Positions 48,131 through 58,500 of a DNA stretch of 64,000 nucleotides are shown in pieces. Numbering within the stretch: the first letter of the stretch is position 1; every line of letters begins with the position of its first letter. A program made the position numbers and the translations under genes. Below the pieces are notes generated by a model. It was not told where the DNA came from. It worked only from the letters and a program-made list of their open reading frames with translations, and made no database searches. Origin of the DNA: Pyrocephalus nanus (taxonomy: Eukaryota; Chordata; Aves; Passeriformes; Tyrannidae); the NCBI GenBank assembly GCA_038380795.1, contig CM076259.1:22860977-22924976 (forward strand). The letters run 5' to 3'.

Positions 48131-50709
48131 AATCAGAGGTCACATTGTGAAACCATTTGATAGTATGCAGCAAAAAACCTCAACAAAATAAACAGAAGTT
48201 GGAATAAAGATAACTTTATATTAACTGGTACTTTGCTGTCCTACTGTTCCATTTGTTGAGTTGTCCTGAAGCCAATAAAATATTGGTAAGGATCAGGATA
48301 CAAATATGACTTTAAGTACTCTCGGTTGCAATCTCGGAATGAATCGACATTTGTTTTTACCACACTGTGATAACATAACAGGTGTCAGACTCATAAATGC
48401 CTGTATACCTGTAAACTTTCTGTTTCAGAAACAAAGGTACTACCACTACAGCTAAATGAAAGTCTCACTAGCTTCAGTAGACCATTTGTGAGCCAGGCAC
48501 CAAGCAAGAGATGAAAATCATGTCTGAGAAAAATCCCATATAAATATCAAGCTATACATCACCCATCTAGCCAGCTGAGTAAGTAAATGAGTTTCAACCT
48601 GAAATTCTCAGGGATTCCTCCAGTAAAGCTGTAACATACCATAAAAATTCTCTGGGGATTCTCAGATATGGGCTTATGAAGGCAAACTGTGAGTGAGCTG
48701 TTGAAGGCTATCTGGTGCAACACAGTTATTATCAGCCACGAGAGCTGGGATTGGTTGTTCAGGCACCACATCCAGCTCATGCAAGCATCTAGTACCCACA
48801 GTTTAAAAACAGGTACAAGAAAGATAGCCACAGATTTATAAAGAAGAGAATTTATGGGGCATTACTCTCCCAAACTACTGTTTCTATAAACAATACTCTG
48901 GGCTCATAGTATCAAGATGTGACAATGATGAAGCTCTCCATAAGAGGATTATCTCTTTTATTTTTCCTGTCTTATTTATTGAAAAAAAAGGAACAAAAAC
49001 AGTAAAGCAGTAAATAGTTTCTACATTTAAATGAATGTCAACAGTCTTCAGAGTCAACACTGCATCAGACATCCAAGACTTCTTGTATTAGGAGACTGAC
49101 TGGAAATAAACAAGTGTCAGTTCACATCTGATGCAATCTTTAATTAGAACCTCACAGTCAAGTAGGCTACAAGCTTTTTACAGCCTAAATTAAGGCTGTA
49201 ATTTTGGAGTACAAGAAATCAACCACCAGGGAACAAAAGCACCAGTTTACCATACTGCTAAAAGTCAACTCAGTCTGACTCCTGCTTCAAAATATGAAGA
49301 TAAATGATAAAGAACATCATTTTCTGGAGCAGACACAACAAAACAGTTTCTGCAAATTTTTGGTATTAGGTACTTAATGATGTGCAAGTTCTTTGGGATA
49401 ACTACAGGCTACTCCTGTGAGAAAAGTTATGTGCAAGACAAATAAAGCCCAAAAAGTTGATTTACAGGTGCTACCCATATACATGTTAGATGCATGTTAG
49501 ACCTCTCCACAGGTCTCAAAACTTAAGATTATCCATCCCTATCTACGACAAGTATTCACTTTGAGAGGAATGAGAATACTTGTTTCACAATAGCTCAGAG
49601 GTGTTCAAATCCCTGCAAGATACTAACACTTTATTCCATTCATTTTAATGGAAAATAGATGTCCAAATTCCCAAAGACAGCCCTTTTACCACTGGGCCCA
49701 AAAAAACAGATTACTTGAAAATATCTTTTTATCACAAGAGGAGACAGGAAAAAAATTCCAATTAAAATTGATGGAATTGATCGAAGAATGAAAGCCATCA
49801 AGGAACAAGACAGGCAAAATGGGGAATAAAATAAGGGAAAAGTGCATAAAGTTATCTCATTCTCCTCAAGGATTATAAAAAAACTTCCTACTAGAGTAAA
49901 AGAATATTTCTAGTTTGTTTTCTAACAGCTAAAAAGAAGTGTAGATTAAAGACTAGGAACCATACTGAAAACTGTGGCAAAGGCAGACCATAAAGCTGGA
50001 AGTCAAACATTGTACCTTGAATTACTTCACTGTCACAATTAAATGGCCAGAAAGCATTTCAGTGTTTTAGGAGTAGCCATGAACACCTCTAACATCACAG
50101 ATTTGCCTTGGAACTGAAGTCCCTTCTGCTAAAAACAAATTCCTAGCTAATACTGCTTGGGCTAAAAAAGAATTTCCTATAGCTGCAGCCCTTCGGTTTA
50201 TCATAGAGATCTGTATACGTCTGGAAAGATCTGTGGATTGTGGCATGTGATTAAAAAAAAGTCCATTAATAAAACCACGGTTGCTTTGCAGCCTTAACCC
50301 CGCTCCTCTTTAGCACACCTCCATACTCCCATTCCTTCCTGCTAACTTAGCCTTTTAGTCCTTGGTTGTTGTCTCATGTGCACTAAAGACTAGATCAAGT
50401 CCTGGGAATTTCTGAGGAGAGCTCTGGACCTAAGACCGTCCCTGTGGGGACAAGGAAGTACGCGAGGGATAAAGAGCAAACCATCCCACACAGTTACCAC
50501 CCCACACATTCTCCCCTTGTGGCCATGCTCTAAACCCACAGAAAGCTTCTTGGAATTTCCTGCAAAACCTGCTAAGTGCTTCTCTTAAAGCAGTATCTGC
50601 ACCTGCATCTTTGAGAAAATGTCAATAAACAATTTAAATTGTTGCTTGTAAAACTAGTAGCTAGATTTTCCTATAACAGAACTACATCTAATATTGTACA
50701 GAGAAGGAA
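48131..50709. other. Unique DNA, nothing recognised
   Basis: No exon or repeat called. A small inverted repeat (TTCCATT...AATGGAA, about 49635-49654) was seen. Short opposing frames only. Confidence 0.55.
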
Positions 50710-50850
50710 ATCATAGAATCATAGAATGGTTTGGGTTGGAAGGAACCTTAAAGATCATCAAGTCCCAACCACCTGCCATGGGCAGGGACATCTTCCACTA
50801 AACCAGGTTGTTCAAAGCTTCACTCAACCTGGCCTTGAACACTCCTGGCA
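50710..50850 (-). mobile_element. CR1 LINE 3' end, 5'-truncated
   Basis: This is the 3' untranslated end of an avian CR1 non-LTR retrotransposon lying on the minus strand. The plus strand opens with the doubled octamer ATCATAGAATCATAGAATGG, the complement of the characteristic CR1 3' terminus. It is followed by GGTTTGGGTTGGAAGGAACC, the 'aaagatcatc' block, 'ccaaccacctgccatgggca' and 'caacctggccttgaacac', all in canonical order. Similarity stops near 50850, so only about 140 bp of a multi-kilobase element remains; this is the usual 5' truncation of CR1. It is much less diverged than the other LINE pieces here, so it is the youngest clear transposon in the window. It has no coding capacity. It is the main reason for calling the DNA avian. 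An A/C-rich tract begins about 40 bp beyond its 5' edge. Confidence 0.95.
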
Positions 50851-50888
50851 CATAGATGCATACTACTTTGCAGCCATGAGAGACTTTG

Positions 50889-50963
50889 AAAAAAAAACAA
50901 ACAAACCCCCCAAAACAAAACCAAGCAAACAAACAACAAAACAGAGGCAAAAAAAGGCAATAA
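50889..50963 (+). repeat. A/C tract next to the CR1 fragment
   Basis: A-run followed by CAAACAAACC-type DNA with 'accccccaaaacaaaaccaa' and 'gcaaacaaacaacaaaacag'. It lies about 40 bp beyond the truncated 5' edge of the CR1 element. Confidence 0.85.
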
Positions 50964-52079
50964 CCTATAAAAGACAACTAAATATGACAAATATGAACAA
51001 AAGCAGCACAAATTGTATGGTACCAGTAAATTAGCATATTTTTCTCTTTTCAGCAACTGAAAGCATCTGAGGAACACTGGCTTTTAGAGAAGTGCTCCCT
51101 ATGCTCCATGCCCTCCCATTTAAACACCAAACCAAAACTCACACAGATGTGATTGATGGGACAGAGACCTGACAGACAAAGCTAGGGATGGTTTCAAAAG
51201 CAGAAACACATTTGACCAAAGATGTCAGCCCCTCATAATAGACCCAGGGAAGATCTTATTACATTTTGCTGCGGGGGTGGCTAATATCTAGTTTGGCCAA
51301 GAGTCCATGAGACACGATACCTATATTACAGTGTCAGATACAGGAACAATGCAGTGGTGTTTTTCTATTAGTCCTGACTTTTCAGGATCTGACACTTAGA
51401 AATGTTTACATGAAAATAACAAAGAATAAGAACAGGTGATGCTTGAAAAATTAGGTTCGAATTACTATTGGTAAATAAGAAATTTAAACATTCTAAAACT
51501 CAACAGGAAAGTGACAAGAGTACAGTGATTTCCGTCCCTCATAAAAGACAGCAAAAATGTACACTTTTGCCTTTCTACTTACATGGAGAATAAGCAATGC
51601 TTTCAGGGCCTGATGAGAGAGGTGCTGCTAGTTGATGGAATCATTTTTCATCTGATGCTAAAAAGAAAGTAATAAATGAAAAGAGTTTTGAACATGAGCT
51701 TACAATACTTTTAGTACCTAAAAACTGCCATTAAGTTGTCTGAGTATTCTATAACAAGGGTCTAACAAAAGCTAGTGTTCTCACTTATGTTTTCCATCCT
51801 AACTTCTAAATCCAGGCTGCAGGCTTCTTGCTTTACTGTTAATATTAAAGATACCAGTGTTACAAACTGGAGCTTAATGGTTAACACACATAAAAATATT
51901 CATTTTTCTGACTTCAAAAGAAGTTGAAGAAAGCAACAAGTGTATACATGTACTGAAGTAATACACACACTAAGATAATTCTTTAACAGTATAGTGTAGG
52001 CATTATTAAAAATTCTTGAAGAATAAGATGGGATGAATTCACATCCATCTCAAAAAGTACAGACAATTCATTTCTGCAG

Positions 52080-52215
52080 ACCCTTCAAGATGAGATGTTC
52101 TTTTAAGTGAAACTACTGAAGCAGAACTCTGATGAGTTTGATGATCCTGAAAGTGAGATGTTTTAATGCTATCATTATCATTATTAAACGTAGCTGTAAT
52201 GATGATTTAAATCTG
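52080..52215. promoter_or_regulatory. Weak candidate regulatory element
   Basis: A short block with repeated ATG/ATT-rich words ('gatgagtttgatgatcctga', 'gctatcattatcattattaa', 'gctgtaatgatgatttaaat') that read as clustered homeodomain/PBX-like sites. The evidence is motif impression only. Confidence 0.2.
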
Positions 52216-52702
52216 TGTTCCAAACCTCCTAGATGCTCTTCAACATTAGACACCTTTGTGTCTTGAAGACCCAGAGATACGCTTACTAGTTGATTATGCT
52301 ATATAGAAAAGCTCTGCTTAACAAGACAGATGCAACCTTATTTTTATTTAATGATATTGCCTTCAATGGAATACAAAGGAAGCAATTGATAGCAATGATT
52401 GAAACATTTCTTTAAGAGACTTGTAAATTCAGCTGTCCACTACAAGAATCTCCAAGAGAAGAAACAGGGGGATAATAAAAGACAAAGTAGCAGCTCTGAA
52501 CAGTGACATGAGTGCAGGCTGGCTATCTGAACGTGACAAATGATCTAATGGCTACAAGCTTATGGAGAATGAAATGTATGTCCTTGTTTGCTGCTATTAA
52601 TTCTGTTCCAAAATGAAAGTCACAAATCTCAGTGCAGTGTTGCCAAAGATACCATCTAACAACAGAGATACATGAGAAAGGTGTCTTTGCTCTTTGGTTA
52701 AA

Positions 52703-52742
52703 CAAAAAAAAACAAACAAAACAAAACAAAACAAAAAAATTG
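52703..52742 (+). repeat. (CAAAA)n tract
   Basis: AAACAAACAAAACAAAACAA repeated in short form. About 190 bp upstream of the hAT fossil. Low complexity only. Confidence 0.85.
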
Positions 52743-52928
52743 AAACAGGAATGTTTAAAATTATTTCTTCTAATTCTGATACACAGCTGCTCATTGCTAT
52801 ATTTCAGGTACACTGAGTGAAAAAGTAACAGCCGAACTTTTCCAAAACTGTATTATAAAGCCTAAAGACAAAAATCACTCTACTATCACCATCAGGCTGC
52901 CTAAATCAAGTGCAAAAGGGTAACCTGA

Positions 52929-53440
52929 GTGAAAAAGTGCCCCTGGTTCTCAGAGACACTTGGTGTTCCTCTCAGGAACACATGCCTCTGTGTTTGCATC
53001 AACAAGTGTCTTGAAATTTGCACTGAGAACAAGAAGGACTTTGATCAAAAAATAGCACACATTTTTCTCAGCAAGGAACTTTACAGAGAGGTACTAAATT
53101 TACAAAAGCAGTTGAAGGAGGTTTCAGAGGGACTTGACAGATTACAGGCTGATGACACTACCGTTACAGCCTCAGTGGAAATGTGGTTTGATCTAATTAA
53201 CAACAAAGAACTAGAACCACTGAAGAACAAAATTAAAAAATTATTCAAAGACTCTTGGAAGCTTTCCATTTCATAGCCACCAGGACTGATTTGAAACACA
53301 GACGGATGGGATTAAACCCAGGGTAGGACGTCAAGGTTGGGACAGGCACTGAACATATTCTAGATATCTCAAATCTTCTAAGATTAAAAACTGAAGATCC
53401 ATATTTTGCCCTAAATACGCAATTAAAAATGGATTTGATT
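52929..53440 (+). mobile_element. Fossil hAT-type DNA transposase fragment
   Basis: An open frame of 115 codons (52929-53276) carries a pattern typical of the C-terminal half of hAT transposases: a helical stretch around residues 44-66, then GLDRLQADDTTV (residues 68-79), then a VEMWFDL block (83-89) and a lysine-rich helix. Immediately after its stop, in a different frame, the sequence from 53261 reads FHFIATRTDL...GLNPG before a stop at 53324. That resembles the hAT 'HFLA..LDPR......LNP' segment that should follow, so a frameshift near 53260 has broken the protein. No upstream zinc-finger or DDE part and no terminal inverted repeats were found. The element is dead as a transposase. The open part may simply be young enough or lucky enough to have kept its frame. 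Family assignment (Charlie-like or other hAT) is inference. Confidence 0.6.
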
Positions 53441-54689
53441 GAATACAATTAATTTAATCATGCAGGCGGAAAATACAGATGTTAAATTAGGGCAGACAAG
53501 ATGGCTGAACTTAGAAATGCTGGATTTTAGAACAGATGCATTGCTGTCCAGCTAACTCAGCATCACTTTTTACACATTTTTAGTTTATTCATATCACTTT
53601 CATTGAAACTGTGTAACAGCATAGGTGCTAAAATCAAAGAATCTGGTGAAGTGCACCAATATGCAGAGTTAGATATAAAGCCTCATAGACCTAAATTTTT
53701 CACAGGCTACAGAGACCTTGAAGATGTTCTTGTTTTTTAATTACACTTTGCATTTTAAGTAATGTGTATTGAAGGGATAAATATGCCTATAAAGTACTTC
53801 ATGTCATGTGAATGCACTGTTTCAGTGGGTAAAATGCTACATTTGTGTTTTCTCCAAGAGGCTTTTGCAGAAAAAAAGAAAAAAACGTCATGCTGGGGAG
53901 AAAAATTCAACTTTGATATGTTGGCTGCTGTTTCCACATACAAATTTTTTCTCCACACCCAATAGAGAACACATACCTCAGCTAAACAATTGTGAGCATC
54001 TGTTAGCTATGCCAATATCCTGTGGAAAGTAACAAAAGGCTTTAACTTATTTTTAACTGAGAGAACCACATAACTAAGAAAGTTTTTGCTTGAGAATTTC
54101 AAGTCAGATTTGGGATTACTGTATTTCCCTCTTAGGGAAGTTGTATGATTATTAATCTTATAATTAAAAAAGTAGAAGTTAATGAGGAAACATGTTAACA
54201 TAAGATGATTTACGTGCCTATTAATAACAAAAGTGTATTGGGAAAAAAAAAGGGGGGAAAAGGAAAAACCCATTGTGTAATCCAGTTCTGATGAAATGCC
54301 GGACAATTTTGAGACTGATAAAGTGAGTCACTGCCAACTGACTCAGCATGACAACGGGAGTTCATTGTTGCCTTCGGACCGAAGGAAGCAAGCACACAGT
54401 TGGTTCAAACTGGATTTGTTCTTTCACTAAAATGTGCTCTTCCCACCATCTTCTTGTTCTTCTTTCACGTCTTCCATCAGACCCTCTAGTGTCTCCAGTA
54501 CATACTGCATTTATTAAGCCCTGCAGTATTCAGCTAGCATTGGATACAACACACATCAAGCCCTCAGATGCAGCATGTTACAAAATTAACTTAAAAGGCT
54601 GGAATGCAGCTCCATTTTTAAGTCCCAGTATATTTATATTTCACATATGGTTTTCGCTAGGCTATTCACAGGGGGGACTATAAAGCATC
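53441..54689. other. Unique AT-rich DNA, nothing recognised
   Basis: No repeat family or gene seen. Frames of 99 and 111 codons on opposite strands are random in composition. Confidence 0.55.
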
Positions 54690-55170
54690 TCAACATGTGA
54701 GGTACTCTTGTAAACCTCACTATGTCCTCAGTTGCACTTACTGTCCTCAGGCCTGGGGGATGTTGTACTGCATGCATTAATATGCATATAAGTGCCGCTT
54801 TTTACATCCACATTTCCCCCTCCCTGCTTGTAAGTTTGGCAACAGCGGGATGGCTGAGTTCAGCTCAAAAAAATGGAATTCCAGTTTATCTCCAAGGCTT
54901 TTCAAACATTACCTTCTGCCAGTCACTGCAACTTCCCCAGGCACCCTCCGAATTTAACAAAACAAGGAGAGCTCGTGGGACTCGGGACACTTCAGAGTCT
55001 GGGCAACAGAACTAAACAAAATATACTGCCCCCCTCCTTGAAACCTCTCAGCTATATGAGAAGAGTTTCCTTTAATATTGCAATAATGTGAATTTACATT
55101 GTTAATGTACACAAGAGAAAGGTTCATCTGTTGCATAATATTGTATAAAGGGTACAGAATAATGTCAGAA
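54690..55170. promoter_or_regulatory. Candidate conserved noncoding element
   Basis: About 480 bp of complex DNA free of repeats. The left part has a nested palindrome around TGCATTAATATGCATATAAG (54773-54792). The right part, 'tttaatattgcaataatgtg' (55071-55090), 'aatttacattgttaatgtac' (55091-55110) and 'tgttgcataatattgtataa' (55130-55149), has paired TTGCATAATA/TTGCAATAAT octamer/CEBP-like words. Frames of 97 and 89 codons on opposite strands overlap here, have no domain and are judged chance. Confidence 0.35.
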
Positions 55171-55544
55171 AATCTGGTTTGTGGCTCTTTACCTTCAATA
55201 CACTCAAATCTCCATCTCATCATTCATTATTTTCTCCTTCTCTCATTAAATCTGCTTCTCCTGAAGTCTGTCTGAAATGTAGAAGTCACTTTTTGTTTTT
55301 TTCTTTGTTTTACAAGGGATTATTAGAGTCATGGAAGTTTATTGATTTAACCGTAGCTTATGAAAGGCTCCTAGAAATAAAATTAAATTATTTTTGAAAA
55401 GAAACAAGCAACAAGAAAGGTCCAAATTTGTTCAAGCAGCTAAAGCATACCCAGCCATTATAATTTTTTAAAATGCATATTTTGCCAAAAGGAACTATGC
55501 CACACCAAAAATTATCATGCAAGGTAAAAGAAACTCCTGACAAC

Positions 55545-55785
55545 TAAAGGAAAGATTGGTAATCAGCAAATTTGGGTTACATTCAACTTGAATACAGACA
55601 GCTTGGCAGGTGACTTGAACTCAACATCTCTAAATATGAGTTTATCCATCAATGCAAGAGGCTACTAATGCTTCCCTGTTTCAGAAGGGTGTATTAAAAG
55701 CTTAATTAATTGTTCATAAAGAACTCAGGTTCTCAGATGAGAAGCATCAGAGAACACCAAAGTATTATTAATCTCAGGTGCCAAA
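55545..55785 (+). mobile_element. Amniote MIR-type SINE, near full length
   Basis: One of the best-preserved old SINEs in the window. In order it shows a head-like segment ending in 'gaatacagacagcttggcag' (near 55590), 'gtgacttgaactcaacatct' near 55610, 'gagtttatccatcaatgcaa' near 55638 and 'cttccctgtttcagaagggt' near 55671. Next come 'attaattgttcataaagaac' near 55705 and 'ctcagatgagaagcatcaga' near 55733. It ends with 'aaagtattattaatctc' near 55760, the ATT-repeat tail seen on amniote MIR copies. Insertion age must be large given the scattered substitutions. Confidence 0.75.
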
Positions 55786-55984
55786 AAATTATCCCTGCTC
55801 TTGCATGAAACAGGTCTGAATATTCGTAATTTCTATGGCAGCAATATCCCCAGTTCAGTTTGCAAATGATGAGAGTTATCCAAGTAAAATAAATGTCTGG
55901 CCATCAGAGTAAACAAAGACATCATTTTACGAGTCCAATCTAAATTGTAGAGATAATCAATATGAGAATAGCAGTGCCCACAAT

Positions 55985-56175
55985 GAAACCTGTATTAATT
56001 ATGAAGAGAGTTTATGAAAGAAATTAATCATTATTATGGAGTTCGCTGTAGGAATTTAATAGCATGAGCCAATTCTACATGACTCTTATGATGCTTGAGG
56101 TCAAATATGCTGAGTTTGAAATAAACTTTAATCTACTCTGAACTAACTTTGTATAAAAAAAGAAAGCTTCTCATA
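55985..56175. promoter_or_regulatory. Weak candidate conserved element
   Basis: Repeat-free block including 'gaaattaatcattattatgg', 'agttcgctgtaggaatttaa' and 'atgatgcttgaggtcaaata' (the last holds a TGAGGTCA-like nuclear receptor half-site). It directly follows the well-preserved MIR-type SINE by about 200 bp. The basis is sequence complexity and motifs only. Confidence 0.25.
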
Positions 56176-56279
56176 AGTTCCACATTACTGCCCAAAATAA
56201 CAAATCTATTCTACCCCATAAGTGCGTGTGGTCTGATATGCCATCCTGAAAATAGATTCTAATGTCTCTATTCCCTCTC

Positions 56280-56327
56280 CCTTTTTTTTGTTTTGTTTTG
56301 GATTTTTTTTTTTTGGTTTGGATTGGT
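56280..56327 (+). repeat. T/G-only tract
   Basis: 'ttttttttgttttgttttgg' then a ten-T run and 'ggtttggattgg'. Low complexity with no gene. Confidence 0.85.
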
Positions 56328-57439
56328 GCTATAGGAAAATTATATACACTGATTACAAGAGAAAATTAGATATGGGAGACAGCGATATATTTTTAAGCTG
56401 ACTTTGTTGGGTTTTTTTTCCTTAAGTAACCACTCTCCCAAAATAAACACAGAAATGTTTATGGAAATAAAGAAACAAATTATAACAATTTTAGGTAGCA
56501 TACCGCAGTCAAATAAATACCATTTTCTAATAAAACAAACTGGGAGAAAGCCTAATAGAACTTAACCCATAGTAACCAAAACAGCAGCTCAAGGGACTCT
56601 CTGTTCCAGAATCAGACCTGTTCTTGAGACCTTAAGATTCATATCCATTGATCAACTTCAGTATTAATCAATTAATCCCTTTTGTAAGACTTTAAATTCT
56701 CTGGGGAAAGGCTATGACTGGGAGTGGTGAAAACGACCAGCCAGAATTAACCAGGTGGCTTAATTCCACCTCCAGTCAAGTCCTGTCCTGATTGTTTGCA
56801 AAAGGAGAAGAACAAGACTGATGGTAAGAGCTTTTGAAAGGCCTATCCTATGTATTTATTTGTTTTTGTGAAGTTCATCTTAAACCAAATAAAAAAACGA
56901 AGACATAAGTAATGAGCCTATTTCATTATTTTAAAGTCCATGCATGGCAAAAACTCCATGAATCAGAAGTAGATAGAGAATTCTCGGGAGATTTCTTGTT
57001 TGGGGTACTTCTGAGCATGTGTGTGTGGTGTTTGTGAGGGGAAGGAGGGCAAACTCCTGGGATGCAGCCAGGATGAAGGGGTTGGCTACCCCTAAAAGTG
57101 CACAGAGAGATGCAGCAGAAATAATATCTTCTTGCTTTTTCAAAATGCAGGATTAGCCATTTTGGAGACTCCTAATTATGTATGCAAAGCTTACAATATG
57201 GTCAATAACAATTAGGTGCGCAAGAGGAAGAACAAACCCTTAAAATTTTACAAGAACAAATGGTCTTCAATTAAAAGAGTCAAAAAGAGCTCAGTGCAAA
57301 TATTTCTGAGCTTCCTTTGTTGATGCTGTAGGATTTCTTTGAAACTGTACAGTTCTGCTTGCTAAAATCCTCTTGGCAACTACAGACTTCCTTACTTCTG
57401 ATCTCATCACACACAGATGGCTAAGGCTTGTAAAATATT

Positions 57440-57620
57440 ATTAGGGGACGTGTTGGAGTGGCCTGAACACGGGTCACTCCAGCCGTGTAATTTGACTCTC
57501 ACAATTTCTCCGGATTTGTATAACCTTGAGTTCTGCCAGTGTTTCCCAAACTGCAAAATGGGAAGGGAGTCTACCTCCTCGTGAAATGACGAGAACGTGT
57601 GAGTTAATAAACATACAACT
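57440..57620 (+). mobile_element. MIR-type SINE retaining many CpGs
   Basis: Plus-strand MIR with head and core: 'gagtggcctgaacacgggtc' near 57455, 'ataaccttgagttctgccag' near 57520, 'tgtttcccaaactgcaaaat' near 57540, 'gagtctacctcctcgtgaaa' near 57567 and 'gtgtgagttaataaac' near 57597. At least seven CpG dinucleotides survive in about 170 bp, although MIR copies are old and methylated CpGs normally decay fastest. A 128-codon minus-strand frame overlaps it and has no protein-like features. Confidence 0.7.
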
Positions 57621-58094
57621 CTATATAAAAAGAAAAGTGTTACTGCTATTTGGGGAGAGTAAGATAGGGTCATGCGGACTTCAGTTTTATTCTCTTCTCT
57701 GAAACAAACACCGACATAGATATAAATAGCGCCTGTAGAAAAGCAAGGGATGAACTTCTGCTTGTTTTTTTTAACAATTTGTAGCTTTTGCATGTAAAGT
57801 CTGTTTAGAAGAGATCTGAATTGTTTAATAATTAAACCAAAAATCTTAAGTTCTAAAACTATTACATTTACCAGAGTGGATTTTTTTTTCCAGTGGTGTC
57901 ATAAATTCACAGTATTTGCCCACCAGTTCTGGTTTTCATAACAAGACTGTGGTTTTTATTTTGATCACTGGTTAATTTATTGCTGCAGCACATCATTTTG
58001 CTTTTCTTTTGGAGGTTCTGAGGAAAAGTAATTCTTTACAGACACTGTTCAGATGGTATTTTTCAATTAAAAACACTTAAAGCAGAAAGGAACG

Positions 58095-58500
58095 ATTGTC
58101 TGGTGGGGGACTGAAGATCAGAGTTCAATGCTTGGCTCTACAATAGACTCCCTGGGGAAATTTTCAAAGGCACAAATGGCAGGTTGGCACATCACTCTCA
58201 TACTTGCTTTAGTGGGAGTTAGTTGCCTCTGAAAACCTCTATTTCCTTTCCCTAGATTATCCTCATCAAGTCACCTATTTTTTCTCTGTTCCTTGATCTG
58301 CAACCACAACAGTGGAAATTCTAACATTTTGTTTCCCTCACCTTTCTCCCGACTTGCCTTATTAACTCTAAGCTTCCTGAGGTTTTACAGTATGTAAAAT
58401 ACCCAGCACTGGTGAATGGGGCACTGATCTCATCTGGGATTCCCTAGTTTCTGTTAGAATACACACATGCAAATAACACTAATACTAATTGGGAGTCTGG
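58095..58500 (+). mobile_element. MIR/amniote SINE split by an inserted palindrome
   Basis: The left part (58095-58156) matches a MIR head: 'gtctggtgggggactgaaga', then 'gttcaatgcttggctctaca' and 'atagactccctgggg'. The right part (about 58245-58500) resumes with 'cctcatcaagtcacctattt', 'ctctgttccttgatctgcaa' and 'ttccctcacctttctcccga', then 'acccagcactggtgaatggg' (near 58401) and 'gcactgatctcatctgggat' (near 58421), an end common to old amniote SINEs. The consensus order is continuous across the gap once 58157-58240 is removed. Ends are approximate; the last 100 bp could belong to a second element. Confidence 0.6.
58158..58237. mobile_element. Palindromic MITE-like insertion
   Basis: A short element with inverted ends: TTTTCAAAGGCA at 58161-58172 against TGCCTCTGAAAA at 58224-58235, matching at 11 of 12 positions when one is reverse-complemented. 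Interior blocks 'acaaatggcag' and 'agtgggagttag' resemble the two halves of a palindromic repeat common in turtles and other sauropsids (TTTTCAAAGG...GGGAGTTAG). It interrupts the flanking SINE and so inserted after it. No target duplication could be assigned. Confidence 0.5.
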
